This document shows, piece by piece, positions 1-5,196 of a DNA stretch of 5,196 nt. Each line of letters opens with the position of its first letter. Position 1 is the stretch's first letter. A program made the translations under genes and the position numbers. The stretch spans positions 1-5,196 of the forward strand of contig JBFKUL010000226.1 of assembly GCA_041635755.1 (NCBI GenBank), written 5' to 3'. The notes under the pieces were generated by a model that searched no databases, was not told the origin of the DNA, and saw only the letters and a program-made list of their open reading frames with translations. The DNA comes from JBFKUL01 sp041635755 (GTDB lineage: Bacteria; Pseudomonadota; Gammaproteobacteria; Burkholderiales; SG8-39).

Positions 1-151
1 GCACGGTGTAAAGCAACCCGAGCTTGCACGGCGCGAGCACGAGCGCTTTGTCGAAGCGTTCTATCCGTCCGAGCCGCGCTGGCGCGACGCGGTGCTCGAG
101 CAGGCGCGCGACGTGCTCGATCGAGCGGTGAGCGGGTTGGCGCACGCGTAG
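1..151 (+). CDS. C-terminal fragment of an unrecognised protein
   Basis: An open frame beginning at base 2 runs 49 codons to a TAG at 149-151; the start lies outside the window. The tail is charged and probably helical, rich in Arg, Glu and Ala, with a 'FYPSEPRW' stretch near its middle followed by a likely amphipathic helix ending in 'LAHA'. Its third-position GC is high, like the rest of the genome and unlike the DNA that follows, so I think it is a real gene end. I do not recognise the family from this fragment and assign no function. No obvious terminator directly follows the stop; the nearest large hairpin lies about 125 bases downstream. Confidence 0.6.
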   Translation, partial: HGVKQPELARREHERFVEAFYPSEPRWRDAVLEQARDVLDRAVSGLAHA

Positions 152-273
152 TGGCCGGCGTTTACTGACCGCTCAGGTGGATCAGCCCTGAGTACCCGTC
201 GCACGACTTACTTGCGTCGACGCTGTTGTGCGCGGCGGAAGAGCACGTCCTGATCCCGCGGACGGCGGAATAA

Positions 274-320
274 CGCACTGACATCGCTAAGACTTCACGC
301 TCCGGCGCGATGTCAGAGTG
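274..320. repeat. Long inverted repeat / potential hairpin
   Basis: CTGACATCGC (278-287) is repeated as its exact reverse complement GCGATGTCAG (307-316), separated by 19 bases. Outside the perfect 10-base arms the pairing could continue towards 274 and 320 across a mismatch or small bulge. The right arm is followed by GTGTGTTTCGCTT, which is not a clean T-tract, so it is a poor intrinsic terminator. It could be a structured RNA element, a protein binding site or the relic of a mobile element end. The repeat is seen directly; its role is unknown. Confidence 0.6.
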
Positions 321-416
321 TGTTTCGCTTAACAAAACGATCCTCTTATTGGGCGTCGACTCGACCCCGGCCGGTTAGGATCCAAAAAATTGCATTTGTC
401 ACGTGGGCGTTGACTG

Positions 417-440
417 CATGGCCGCACCACGAGCGGCATG
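417..440. repeat. Short bulged inverted repeat
   Basis: GCCGC (421-425) and GCGGC (433-437) are exact reverse complements around a 7-base loop. The flanking CATG on each side lets the stem extend to about 8 base pairs with one extra G bulged on the left. It is short enough to be chance in GC-biased DNA; I list it because it sits among three other inverted repeats in the same gap. Confidence 0.35.
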
Positions 441-496
441 ACAGCGCAGTCGACATCGACACCTATTCGGGGCCGCTACGCGGTTTGGTCAGCGCG

Positions 497-526
497 TGTC
501 GTGGTGAAAGATAGGGTTCACCGACA
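497..526. repeat. Bulged 10-bp inverted repeat upstream of lipoprotein gene
   Basis: TGTCG-tg-GTGAA (497-508) pairs with TTCACCGACA (517-526) as ten base pairs interrupted by a two-base bulge, around an 8-base loop. An alternative unbulged reading is GGTGAA (503-508) against TTCACC (517-522). It lies about 110 bases before the lipoprotein start. An operator or a leader RNA hairpin is possible; nothing in the sequence decides between them. Confidence 0.45.
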
Positions 527-625
527 GACAGGGAATTGCTCAACAATAGCTTACGTGCGGGCGTGCGCGTATACGCATGCGATTCGGGCACGCTCGCACA
601 AGTCGCGGCTGTAAACGTTCTTCGT

Positions 626-632
626 AGGAGGG
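626..632 (+). promoter_or_regulatory. Strong ribosome binding site setting the 637 start
   Basis: AGGAGGG at 626-632 is a near-ideal Shine-Dalgarno sequence, ending four bases before the ATG at 637. It favours this start over the in-frame ATGs at 679 and 688, which have no comparable site but would give a more typical, shorter signal peptide. Confidence 0.75.
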
Positions 633-636
633 CGCA

Positions 637-1452
637 ATGAGAGACAAAGCTCGTGATCTGCACCATTCGGCGGGGCCGATGATCAGAATGGCGCTGCGTG
701 TTCTGGGCTCGGCCGCGATTGCTGGGTTACTTAATGCGTGTGTGGCGGTCGCACCAGATCAGCCGCGCGTCGAACCATCAACTCCGGATTGGAACGAGTA
801 TTCCGTCAAGGTTGTGTGCGGAACCATTCCGGCGCCAAGCCCGAATCTTTCGTTGAACGTTGGTCGCTACTTCACCTCGGTGAACGTTCACAACCCGTCG
901 TTGCGAAGGAATGCGGAGCTTTGGTACAAGGCGGTGGTCTCGGAAAAACCACCGAAGGGCGGGAAGCCCTCCGCGTTCAAGAAAGCGGAGCTCATGCCCG
1001 ACTACGCCCTAGAGATCGATTGCGAGGCCGTTCGAGAGCTGGTTTCGGCATCCTCGGCGTTCGTGGAGGGGTGGGTCGTTATCCTGACGCGGTCCGACCT
1101 CGACGTGTCACCGGTGTACACGGCCGGATCGACTGCAACCATCTACCCTGTTCAATCAATCGATGTCGAGACCGTGCGCCCTTTGAAAGTTCACTCGCCG
1201 GGAAACTTGCTTGGCGATGACCTCAAGGCGCAGGCGCACTGCCCCGGGGGCGAAGGCTGCTGCTGCAATATCTCGAACCGCACGACCGGCGCAGTCTGGC
1301 CCGATTGCAGCGCGGGCCTCGAATGTCGCGGCTGGCGCCCGGGGCCAACGCCTCCATCAGGGCCCGTGGCGACGTGTACACCGATCGGGCGAAACCCGGC
1401 GTTTGCCTCGCAGTTGTTCTCGAGTCAGCCGCCGTTTTGCGGCAATCCATGA
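637..1452 (+). CDS. Predicted lipoprotein with cysteine-rich C-terminal module
   Basis: The 271-residue product is unrecognised by name. Residues 15-34 form a hydrophobic export signal ending in a lipobox-like LLNA before Cys35, so it is probably exported and lipid-anchored; Asn at -2 is slightly atypical. Residues about 57-180 look like a compact beta-rich domain with 'YFTSVNVHNP' (78-87), 'AELMPDYALEIDC' (117-129) and 'FVEGWVVI' (142-149). I recall similar patterns in uncharacterised proteobacterial secreted proteins. Residues 202-268 hold eight cysteines (202, 208, 209, 210, 224, 230, 247, 268), including a CCC triplet and a 'CSAGLEC' motif, which suggests a disulfide-stabilised knot. Cys61 and Cys129 could pair with each other. 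The gene has its own strong ribosome binding site and no same-strand partner nearby. GC is about 53 percent in 841-900, far below its neighbours, consistent with horizontal acquisition. If translation instead starts at 679 or 688, the protein loses 14 or 17 N-terminal residues. Confidence 0.8.
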   Translation: MRDKARDLHHSAGPMIRMALRVLGSAAIAGLLNACVAVAPDQPRVEPSTPDWNEYSVKVVCGTIPAPSPNLSLNVGRYFTSVNVHNPSLRRNAELWYKAVVSEKPPKGGKPSAFKKAELMPDYALEIDCEAVRELVSASSAFVEGWVVILTRSDLDVSPVYTAGSTATIYPVQSIDVETVRPLKVHSPGNLLGDDLKAQAHCPGGEGCCCNISNRTTGAVWPDCSAGLECRGWRPGPTPPSGPVATCTPIGRNPAFASQLFSSQPPFCGNP

Positions 1453-1457
1453 TCGCG

Positions 1458-1485
1458 TCGAACCGCCCCAATATTATCGGTTCGA
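1458..1485. terminator. Hairpin between convergent genes, possible bidirectional terminator
   Basis: TCGAACCG (1458-1465) and CGGTTCGA (1478-1485) form a perfect 8-bp stem around an AT-rich 12-base loop. It starts five bases after the lipoprotein stop and lies 23 bases beyond the stop of the convergent hydrolase gene. Neither side has a proper T-tract, so it is a weak intrinsic terminator; its position between two converging stops is the main argument. Confidence 0.5.
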
Positions 1486-1508
1486 GTTCAAGGATAAGGC
1501 AGACGCGG

Positions 1509-2300
1509 CTACTTCACCCCGGCCAGGAACTTCTCCATCGCTTGCGTGAAGACTTGCGGCTGCTCGAGGTTCGAGAGGTGCGCGGCCTGCGGGATCATGA
1601 CGAGCTTCGAGCCCGGGGCGTTGTCGTGAATCTCGCGCGCCATGGCGGGCGGGGTACCAGCGTCCTGCTCGCCGCAGATCACCAGCACCGGGCACTTGAT
1701 CCCTTTCAGTTGCCCGGTGAGATTGATCTTGGGGATCGCGTGGCTGCAGCCGACGTACCCGGCCACCGGAGTCGAGGCGATCAGCGCGCCGACGCCCTTC
1801 ACGACTTCGGGCTTTGCCTTGCGGAACGCCTCGGTGAACCAGCGCTCGAGCGTGGGCTGAACCAGCGCCTTCAAGCCCTGCGACTCGGCGACGCGGATGC
1901 GCTCGGCCCAGATCGGGCCCGCCTCCGGCGGGAAACGGCTGGTAGTGTCGGCGAGCACGAGGCTCTGGAACACGCCCGGATACTTGAGCGCGAAGGTCTG
2001 CCCGATCATGCCGCCCATTGACAGCCCCGCGAAGTGCGTGCGCTTCACGCCGAGCTGGTCGAGCAGGCCCTTCAAGTCGTCGGCGAGCGCCTCGAGCGTG
2101 TAGGCGCCTTTGGGCGCGGCGCTCGCACCGTGTCCGCGCGTGTCGAACGCGAGGATGCGGTAGCGGTCCTTGAATGCCGCGATCTGCGGGTCCCACATGC
2201 GCACGCTGCATGCAAGCGAGTGGCTGAGCGTCAGCCAGGGCGCGCCTTCCTTGCCGTGCAGCTCGTAGCTGATCTCGATGCCGTTGACTTTCGCCTTCAT
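1509..2300 (-). CDS. Alpha/beta hydrolase, 3-oxoadipate enol-lactonase (PcaD)-like
   Basis: The 263-residue product has the usual length of the PcaD-like branch of the alpha/beta hydrolase fold and should be cytoplasmic, with no signal peptide. The nucleophile elbow is 'GLSMGG' with Ser94. The probable acid is Asp213 in 'GEQDAGTPP' and the histidine is His241 in 'AAHLSNLEQP'. 'SHSLA' (26-30) followed by 'MWDPQ' (35-39) matches the oxyanion region of enol-lactonases. PcaD hydrolyses 3-oxoadipate enol-lactone to 3-oxoadipate in the protocatechuate/catechol branch, but no other pca gene is visible, so the true substrate may differ. The start at 2300 is chosen because the conserved fold begins there ('VNGIEISYELHG') and a purine-rich GGGAAAGAAAG lies just before it. 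An upstream ATG at 2426 would add 42 low-complexity, Arg-rich residues lying inside the preceding gene. It starts 11 bases after the phosphodiesterase stop and is very likely co-transcribed with it. Confidence 0.88.
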   Translation of the reverse strand: MKAKVNGIEISYELHGKEGAPWLTLSHSLACSVRMWDPQIAAFKDRYRILAFDTRGHGASAAPKGAYTLEALADDLKGLLDQLGVKRTHFAGLSMGGMIGQTFALKYPGVFQSLVLADTTSRFPPEAGPIWAERIRVAESQGLKALVQPTLERWFTEAFRKAKPEVVKGVGALIASTPVAGYVGCSHAIPKINLTGQLKGIKCPVLVICGEQDAGTPPAMAREIHDNAPGSKLVMIPQAAHLSNLEQPQVFTQAMEKFLAGVK

Positions 2301-2311
2301 CTTTCTTTCCC

Positions 2312-3472
2312 CTAGGTTTGCGCGACGACGAGTGGGATCATCATCTCCTCCTCGCTCGCGCCGCCGTGATTGCCGAGGTGCAGGTGGCGTGACTCGCCGG
2401 GCGTCCAGTCCTTGATCGTATAGCATCCGCTCATCAGCAACGCCACATCGCCGACGCGTTCTGCGAAACGCGGATGCGGCACGCCGGCGCCGAACCAGCC
2501 TTCATCGACCAGGGTGCGACTCTCGCACACCCGCGCGCGCTCGCCGAGCCAATCCTGCGCGCGCGCCATGAACTCGGGCGCGCGCCCTTCCTGCACGTGG
2601 CAGAAGGCAATACGGCGCTCGCCGCACAGTGGATAGCGCAGCAGCGCCTGGAGCCCCGGCGCGTCGGCGAGCTCGAGCGACTCGGTGCGCGAGGAGTCGA
2701 GAAAGCCGTGATCGGCGGTCGCCACGACCACGCTGTCGGTTCCGGCAAGGTGCCGCAGCAGCGACCCGAAAGCTGCATCGACCGCGGCGAACTGCGCGCG
2801 CGCCTCGGCGCTCTCGCAGCCGTGCTGGTGCGAGAGCGTGTCGAGCTCGGGCCAGTAGGCATAGACGAACTTGCGCGCCCCGGGTCCGGACTTGACCGCG
2901 GCTTCGGTCTGTTCGACGAAGCCCTCGAGATCGTCGTAGGCGCGTCGCTCGGCGTGGCCGCAGTGGTGCAGGTTGTACTGCGAGTCGATGATCGAGCGGT
3001 GCGTCACGACGACCGGGTGCACGGCGAGCGTGTCGAGGAGCGGGCGTGCCGAGTACAGATCGGCGCCGCGCACGCCGCGCGCGCCGAGTGGCCGCTTGTC
3101 GCCGCGCGAGTGAAACGGCAGCGGCGCGGCCACGCACGCGGCCTCGCCGAACAGGGTGTACCAGCCGGTCAGGCCATGCTCGCGCGGCGTGCACCCCGTA
3201 TACGTGGTGGTGATGGCGCTCGCCGTAGTCGAGGGAAACACCGAGGTGAGGGCGCCGCGCCGGCGTCGCTCGAGCTCGCCGCCGGCGCCGAAGCGCCGCA
3301 GAAAGCGATCGCCGAGCCCGTCGATGATGACGAGCACGATGGCCCGCGCGCCGCGCAGGGCGGCACCGGGCAGGAGGCTCAACAGTGGGTGGCGGGGGCT
3401 GCCGCCGCAGGCTTCGGTGAGCGAGGCGACCAGATTGACGAGGCCGCCGCCGTTGTAGTCGGGCCGGACCAT
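2312..3472 (-). CDS. Type I phosphodiesterase/nucleotide pyrophosphatase-like protein
   Basis: The 386-residue product belongs to the alkaline phosphatase superfamily, nucleotide pyrophosphatase/phosphodiesterase branch. The two-zinc site is complete: Asp51 in 'IIDGLGD', probable nucleophile Thr83 in 'FPSTTAS', Asp211 and His215 in 'ELDTLSHQHG', Asp254-His255 in 'TADHG' and His369 in 'GNHGG'. Order and spacing fit known bacterial NPP enzymes. These cleave phosphodiester or pyrophosphate bonds; the specific substrate cannot be read from sequence. 'IVLVII' (45-50) is the first beta strand, not a signal peptide, so I infer a cytoplasmic protein. The ATG at 3472 has only a weak upstream GGGCC as ribosome binding site, but no better start precedes the conserved region. 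The gene follows the DUF3567 gene by 61 bases and precedes the hydrolase by 11. Codon use is very GC-rich, which produces a long antisense open frame across it. Confidence 0.88.
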   Translation of the reverse strand: MVRPDYNGGGLVNLVASLTEACGGSPRHPLLSLLPGAALRGARAIVLVIIDGLGDRFLRRFGAGGELERRRRGALTSVFPSTTASAITTTYTGCTPREHGLTGWYTLFGEAACVAAPLPFHSRGDKRPLGARGVRGADLYSARPLLDTLAVHPVVVTHRSIIDSQYNLHHCGHAERRAYDDLEGFVEQTEAAVKSGPGARKFVYAYWPELDTLSHQHGCESAEARAQFAAVDAAFGSLLRHLAGTDSVVVATADHGFLDSSRTESLELADAPGLQALLRYPLCGERRIAFCHVQEGRAPEFMARAQDWLGERARVCESRTLVDEGWFGAGVPHPRFAERVGDVALLMSGCYTIKDWTPGESRHLHLGNHGGASEEEMMIPLVVAQT

Positions 3473-3533
3473 GGCCCGAATGCTAGCAAGTTGTAGATCG
3501 CCCCAGAGATTCCCTGGAACTATTTCGCTTGTG

Positions 3534-3773
3534 CTAGTGCAGCAGGACGGATTGCGTCAGCAATGCGTCATAGTGCGCCAAAAATTCGTCCATCAACTCC
3601 TCGCTCGGTTCGCCGGTGGCGAACTGCTGCATCGAGGCCCGGAACTGCGTTTCCACGGCGCCCTCCAGATAGCCGCCACGCCGGGCGAGCTTGTCGACGA
3701 CTTCGATGCCGGCGTGACCGGGAAACTCGGCTACGAAGTAGCTGGGGCTGTCGTAGAGCACGTGCATCGTCAT
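3534..3773 (-). CDS. DUF3567 family small protein
   Basis: The 79-residue product matches the DUF3567 pattern as I know it: an N-terminal 'MHVLYDSPSYFVAEFPG' strand region, 'IEVVDK' (23-28), 'YLEGAVETQF' (35-44), and the C-terminal 'EELMDEFLAHYDALL' helix ending in 'LLH'. The length is that of the full family. It is a small, acidic, probably cytoplasmic protein with no export signal or membrane segment; function is unknown. AGAGGAA (complement of 3776-3782) sits just before the ATG at 3773 and supports this start; a second in-frame ATG two codons later is possible. It is transcribed divergently from the DUF6806-like gene and probably heads the minus-strand group. I see no clear promoter for it in 3783-3972. 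Confidence 0.88.
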   Translation of the reverse strand: MTMHVLYDSPSYFVAEFPGHAGIEVVDKLARRGGYLEGAVETQFRASMQQFATGEPSEELMDEFLAHYDALLTQSVLLH

Positions 3774-3915
3774 AGTTCCTCTCAGTCGCGCTCAGGCGGA
3801 TCCGTTGCGCCGTTTCCTTCGGGTGTCGTTGGACTCACCTGCATATAAGCAATGTCTGTGCCGCGCGCTGAAATTCAAGCGATTTCTGACGCGACCCTCG
3901 AGCTGGAAGGGGTAT

Positions 3916-3935
3916 CCGGGAGGACATTTTCCCGG
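3916..3935. repeat. Small palindrome upstream of the -10 box
   Basis: CCGGGA (3916-3921) and TCCCGG (3930-3935) are exact inverted repeats around 8 bases. They cover the place where a -35 box would be for the -10 at 3939-3944, so a regulator bound here could affect transcription. At 6 base pairs per arm, chance is a real alternative. Confidence 0.35.
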
Positions 3936-3944
3936 TGGTAGAAT
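3936..3944 (+). promoter_or_regulatory. Extended -10 promoter for DUF6806-like gene
   Basis: TGGTAGAAT at 3936-3944 matches the sigma-70 extended -10 pattern TGnTATAAT with one mismatch. A -35 box at standard spacing is not evident, as is usual for extended -10 promoters. Transcription would start near 3951, giving a leader of about 22 bases that carries the ribosome binding site GGAAGGA (3959-3965). Confidence 0.55.
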
Positions 3945-3972
3945 TGCACGCTTACTCTGGAAGGACCCCGCC

Positions 3973-4527
3973 ATGCGGATGGAAGTTCACGTCCACGCCG
4001 ATATCCCGATCATCGAAGGTGTTTCGCGCAAGCAGATCGAGCAGGCGCTGGCGCCCTGGCTGGAGTATCTCGATGCCGAGGGGCTCGCGGACGTGAAGAG
4101 CCTCGAACCCGAGGAGCCGGGGCTGCGCTACGACGAGAAAGAGCTGATCCTGTACGTGTGCTGGACCGGCGAGATCGGCCGCACCTTTCATCTCGCTCTC
4201 GACGCATCGCTCGAGAATCTCGGCCCCTACTGCTACGAGGCGGTGGAAGTGGACGTTTCGCTGTACCAGGAGAATGGCGAGGAGGAGAACCGACTGCTGT
4301 TCGTCGGTCCGACCGCGCAGGCGGTGCACGAGGCGCAGCGCCGCTGCATGCTCGAGGACCTCAGCGCGATCCTCGGTCGGCAGTTCGACAAGGACAAGGT
4401 CTCGGAAGTCGCGGTGCTGGTGAACGACCTGTTCGACCGCGACTGGAAGGAGAAGGCGGCGCGTCCCCAGAAGCCCGAGCGCGCGTTCGAGACTTACACG
4501 CGCCCGTCGCGAAAGAATCTTCACTGA
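3973..4527 (+). CDS. DUF6806-like conserved protein of unknown function
   Basis: The 184-residue product is acidic, probably cytoplasmic, with no signal peptide or membrane segment. It opens with a beta strand 'MEVHVHADIPI', contains 'LRYDEKELILYVCWTGEIG' (51-69), 'EAVEVDVSLYQENGEEE' (89-105), the 'LLFVGPT' motif (108-114) and a helical C-terminal part with 'VLVNDLFDRDW' (149-158). Strand order, acidic loop and the FVGPT motif resemble DUF6806 proteins of betaproteobacteria as I remember them; this is from memory, not a search. Function is unknown. The start at 3973 is preceded by GGAAGGA (3959-3965) at good spacing and lies just downstream of an extended -10. An in-frame ATG at 3805 would add 56 residues translated from the promoter region and is rejected. 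The gene ends 20 bases before a strong terminator and is probably monocistronic. Confidence 0.8.
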   Translation: MRMEVHVHADIPIIEGVSRKQIEQALAPWLEYLDAEGLADVKSLEPEEPGLRYDEKELILYVCWTGEIGRTFHLALDASLENLGPYCYEAVEVDVSLYQENGEEENRLLFVGPTAQAVHEAQRRCMLEDLSAILGRQFDKDKVSEVAVLVNDLFDRDWKEKAARPQKPERAFETYTRPSRKNLH

Positions 4528-4530
4528 GGA

Positions 4531-4542
4531 GCCGGTAACGGC
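4531..4542 (+). other. Small GNRA-type hairpin before the terminator
   Basis: GCCG (4531-4534) and CGGC (4539-4542) enclose GTAA, which in RNA is a stable GNRA tetraloop. It lies three bases after the stop codon and five before the terminator stem. It may help protect the 3' end of the mRNA or may be incidental. Confidence 0.4.
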
Positions 4543-4547
4543 CCGAT

Positions 4548-4570
4548 ACGCCCCTTGCGAGGGGCGTTTT
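4548..4570 (+). terminator. Rho-independent terminator
   Basis: ACGCCCC (4548-4554) and GGGGCGT (4561-4567) form a perfect GC-rich 7-bp stem with a 6-base TTGCGA loop, followed by a T run at 4567-4570 and an AT-rich CATTT. It is 20 bases after the DUF6806-like stop and should end that transcript. The T-tract is short, so some read-through into metY is plausible. Confidence 0.85.
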
Positions 4571-4586
4571 CATTTGCGGAGCGGAT

Positions 4587-5196
4587 ATGGCAGGCCCCAA
4601 ATACCCCGGGTTCGACACGCTCGCGCTGCACGCGGGCCAGTCGCCCGACGCGACCTTCGGCGCGCGCGCGGTACCGATCTACGCCACCACCTCGTACGTG
4701 TTCCGGGACAGCGAGCACGCCGCGTCGCTGTTCAACATGGAACGCGCCGGGCACGTGTATTCGCGCATTTCCAATCCGACGGTGGCGGTGCTCGAGGAGC
4801 GCGTCGCCGCGCTTGAAGGCGGTGTCGGCGCGATCGCCACGGCCTCGGGTCAGGCGGCGCTGCACCTCGCAGTGGCGACGATCCTCGACGCCGGTCATCA
4901 CCTTGTGGCGTCGAGCTCGCTCTACGGCGGCTCGCACAACCTGCTCGGCTATACGCTCAAGCGCTTCGGCATCGAGACGACGTTCGTCAACCCCCGCAGG
5001 CCGCAAGACTTCAAGCGCGCTATCAAGCCGAACACGCGTCTGGTGTTCGGCGAGACGCTCGGCAACCCGGGCCTGGACGTCCTCGACATTCCGGCGATCG
5101 CCGCGATCGCACACGAAGCGGGCGTGCCGCTGCTCGTCGACTCGACCTTCACCACGCCCTGGCTGATGAAGCCCTTCGAGCATGGTGCCGACCTGC
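4587..5196 (+). CDS. metY: O-acetylhomoserine sulfhydrylase (MetY-type), N-terminal part
   Basis: The first 203 codons of a Cys/Met-metabolism PLP enzyme are present; the family is about 425-430 residues, so the gene is cut by the window edge, not broken. MetY-type enzymes replace the acetyl group of O-acetylhomoserine with sulfide, giving homocysteine and acetate for methionine synthesis in the cytoplasm. Visible family features are 'FDTLALHAGQ' (9-18), the phosphate-binding 'YSRISNPT' (58-65), 'SGQAAL' (87-92), Tyr113 in 'SLYGG' (probable stacking on PLP), 'ETLGNP' (156-161) and Asp185 in 'VDSTFTTP' (probable contact with the PLP ring nitrogen). The PLP lysine lies beyond the window. The N-terminal pattern 'FDTLALHAGQ.PD..FGARAVPIY' favours MetY over MetB, MetC or MetZ, although related sulfhydrylases remain possible. 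GGAG at 4578-4581 is the ribosome binding site. No promoter is evident in the 59 bases between the preceding stop and this start. Confidence 0.9.
   Translation, partial: MAGPKYPGFDTLALHAGQSPDATFGARAVPIYATTSYVFRDSEHAASLFNMERAGHVYSRISNPTVAVLEERVAALEGGVGAIATASGQAALHLAVATILDAGHHLVASSSLYGGSHNLLGYTLKRFGIETTFVNPRRPQDFKRAIKPNTRLVFGETLGNPGLDVLDIPAIAAIAHEAGVPLLVDSTFTTPWLMKPFEHGADL

Larger units (their letters stand above)
152..636. other. Intergenic region rich in inverted repeats, no convincing gene
   Basis: This 485-base stretch lies between the fragment ending at 151 and the lipoprotein gene. Short open frames occur (for example 320-514 on plus and 463-666 on minus), but they lack good ribosome binding sites and credible protein composition. 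Base composition is near 52 percent GC where I counted (301-360), well below the flanking genes. It contains inverted repeats at 278-316, 417-440, 497-526 and 561-580. A TTGACT at 409-414 and a TTGGTC at 485-490 resemble -35 boxes, but neither has a good -10 partner, so I do not call a promoter. It may be a long regulatory leader or the decayed remains of older DNA. Confidence 0.6.

Noticed and set aside
320..514. A 64-codon plus-strand open frame in the gap
   Set aside because: No ribosome binding site, Arg/Trp/His-rich composition and no recognisable motif; the inverted repeat at 497-526 overlaps its end.
1305..2021. A 238-codon plus-strand open frame
   Set aside because: It runs out of the end of the lipoprotein gene and then antisense to the hydrolase; there is no ribosome binding site and the composition is low-complexity, Arg/Leu-rich.
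2301..2426. N-terminal extension of the hydrolase from an ATG at 2426
   Set aside because: The added 42 residues are Arg-rich, overlap the phosphodiesterase gene out of frame, and precede the normal first strand of the fold.
2474..3496. A 340-codon plus-strand open frame opposite the phosphodiesterase gene
   Set aside because: It is antisense to a gene with a complete metal-binding motif set. Its protein is Ala/Arg/Gly-rich without recognisable motifs, as expected of a shadow frame in GC-rich DNA.
3479..3537. Repeated TGCTAG and a CCAG/CTGG pair as a terminator after the DUF3567 gene
   Set aside because: The palindromes are 4-8 bases, lack a T-tract and are not distinguishable from chance.
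3805..3972. N-terminal extension of the DUF6806-like protein from the ATG at 3805
   Set aside because: It would translate through the extended -10 promoter, has no good ribosome binding site, and its 56 residues look unlike the acidic protein that follows. The 3973 start has a good ribosome binding site.
4528..4586. A SAM or SAH riboswitch before metY
   Set aside because: The region is too short for most such classes and shows only two simple hairpins without the conserved core sequences I know.

Overview
The window is high-GC bacterial DNA, most likely from a betaproteobacterium. The strongest lineage clue is a 79-residue protein of the DUF3567 type, together with a DUF6806-like protein; I recall both families as essentially betaproteobacterial. 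The window holds five complete protein genes, two genes cut by the window edges, one clear intrinsic terminator and several inverted repeats. I see no tRNA, rRNA, CRISPR array, transposase or phage gene.

Layout. Bases 1-151 are the last 49 codons of an unrecognised plus-strand gene. Bases 152-636 are a 485-base gap without a convincing gene but with several inverted repeats. Bases 637-1452 encode a predicted secreted lipoprotein with a cysteine-dense C-terminus. This gap and gene are visibly less GC-rich than the rest and look like an accessory insertion. A hairpin at 1458-1485 lies between the lipoprotein gene and three minus-strand genes that converge on it. Read in their own direction, these are the DUF3567 gene (3773-3534), a type I phosphodiesterase/nucleotide-pyrophosphatase-like alkaline phosphatase superfamily enzyme (3472-2312), and a PcaD-like alpha/beta hydrolase (2300-1509). 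Gaps of 61 and 11 bases make them a likely transcription unit, most firmly for the last two.

A 199-base divergent region (3774-3972) separates the DUF3567 gene from the plus-strand DUF6806-like gene (3973-4527). It holds an extended -10 promoter for the DUF6806-like gene, preceded by a small palindrome. A strong intrinsic terminator follows that gene. Immediately after it starts a metY-type O-acetylhomoserine sulfhydrylase (4587 to the window end, partial), which makes homocysteine for methionine synthesis.

Most of this is ordinary chromosomal housekeeping content. I found no convincing new multi-gene system. The parts most worth a second look are the cysteine-rich lipoprotein with its hairpin-rich leader, and the terminator placed directly before the metY start.
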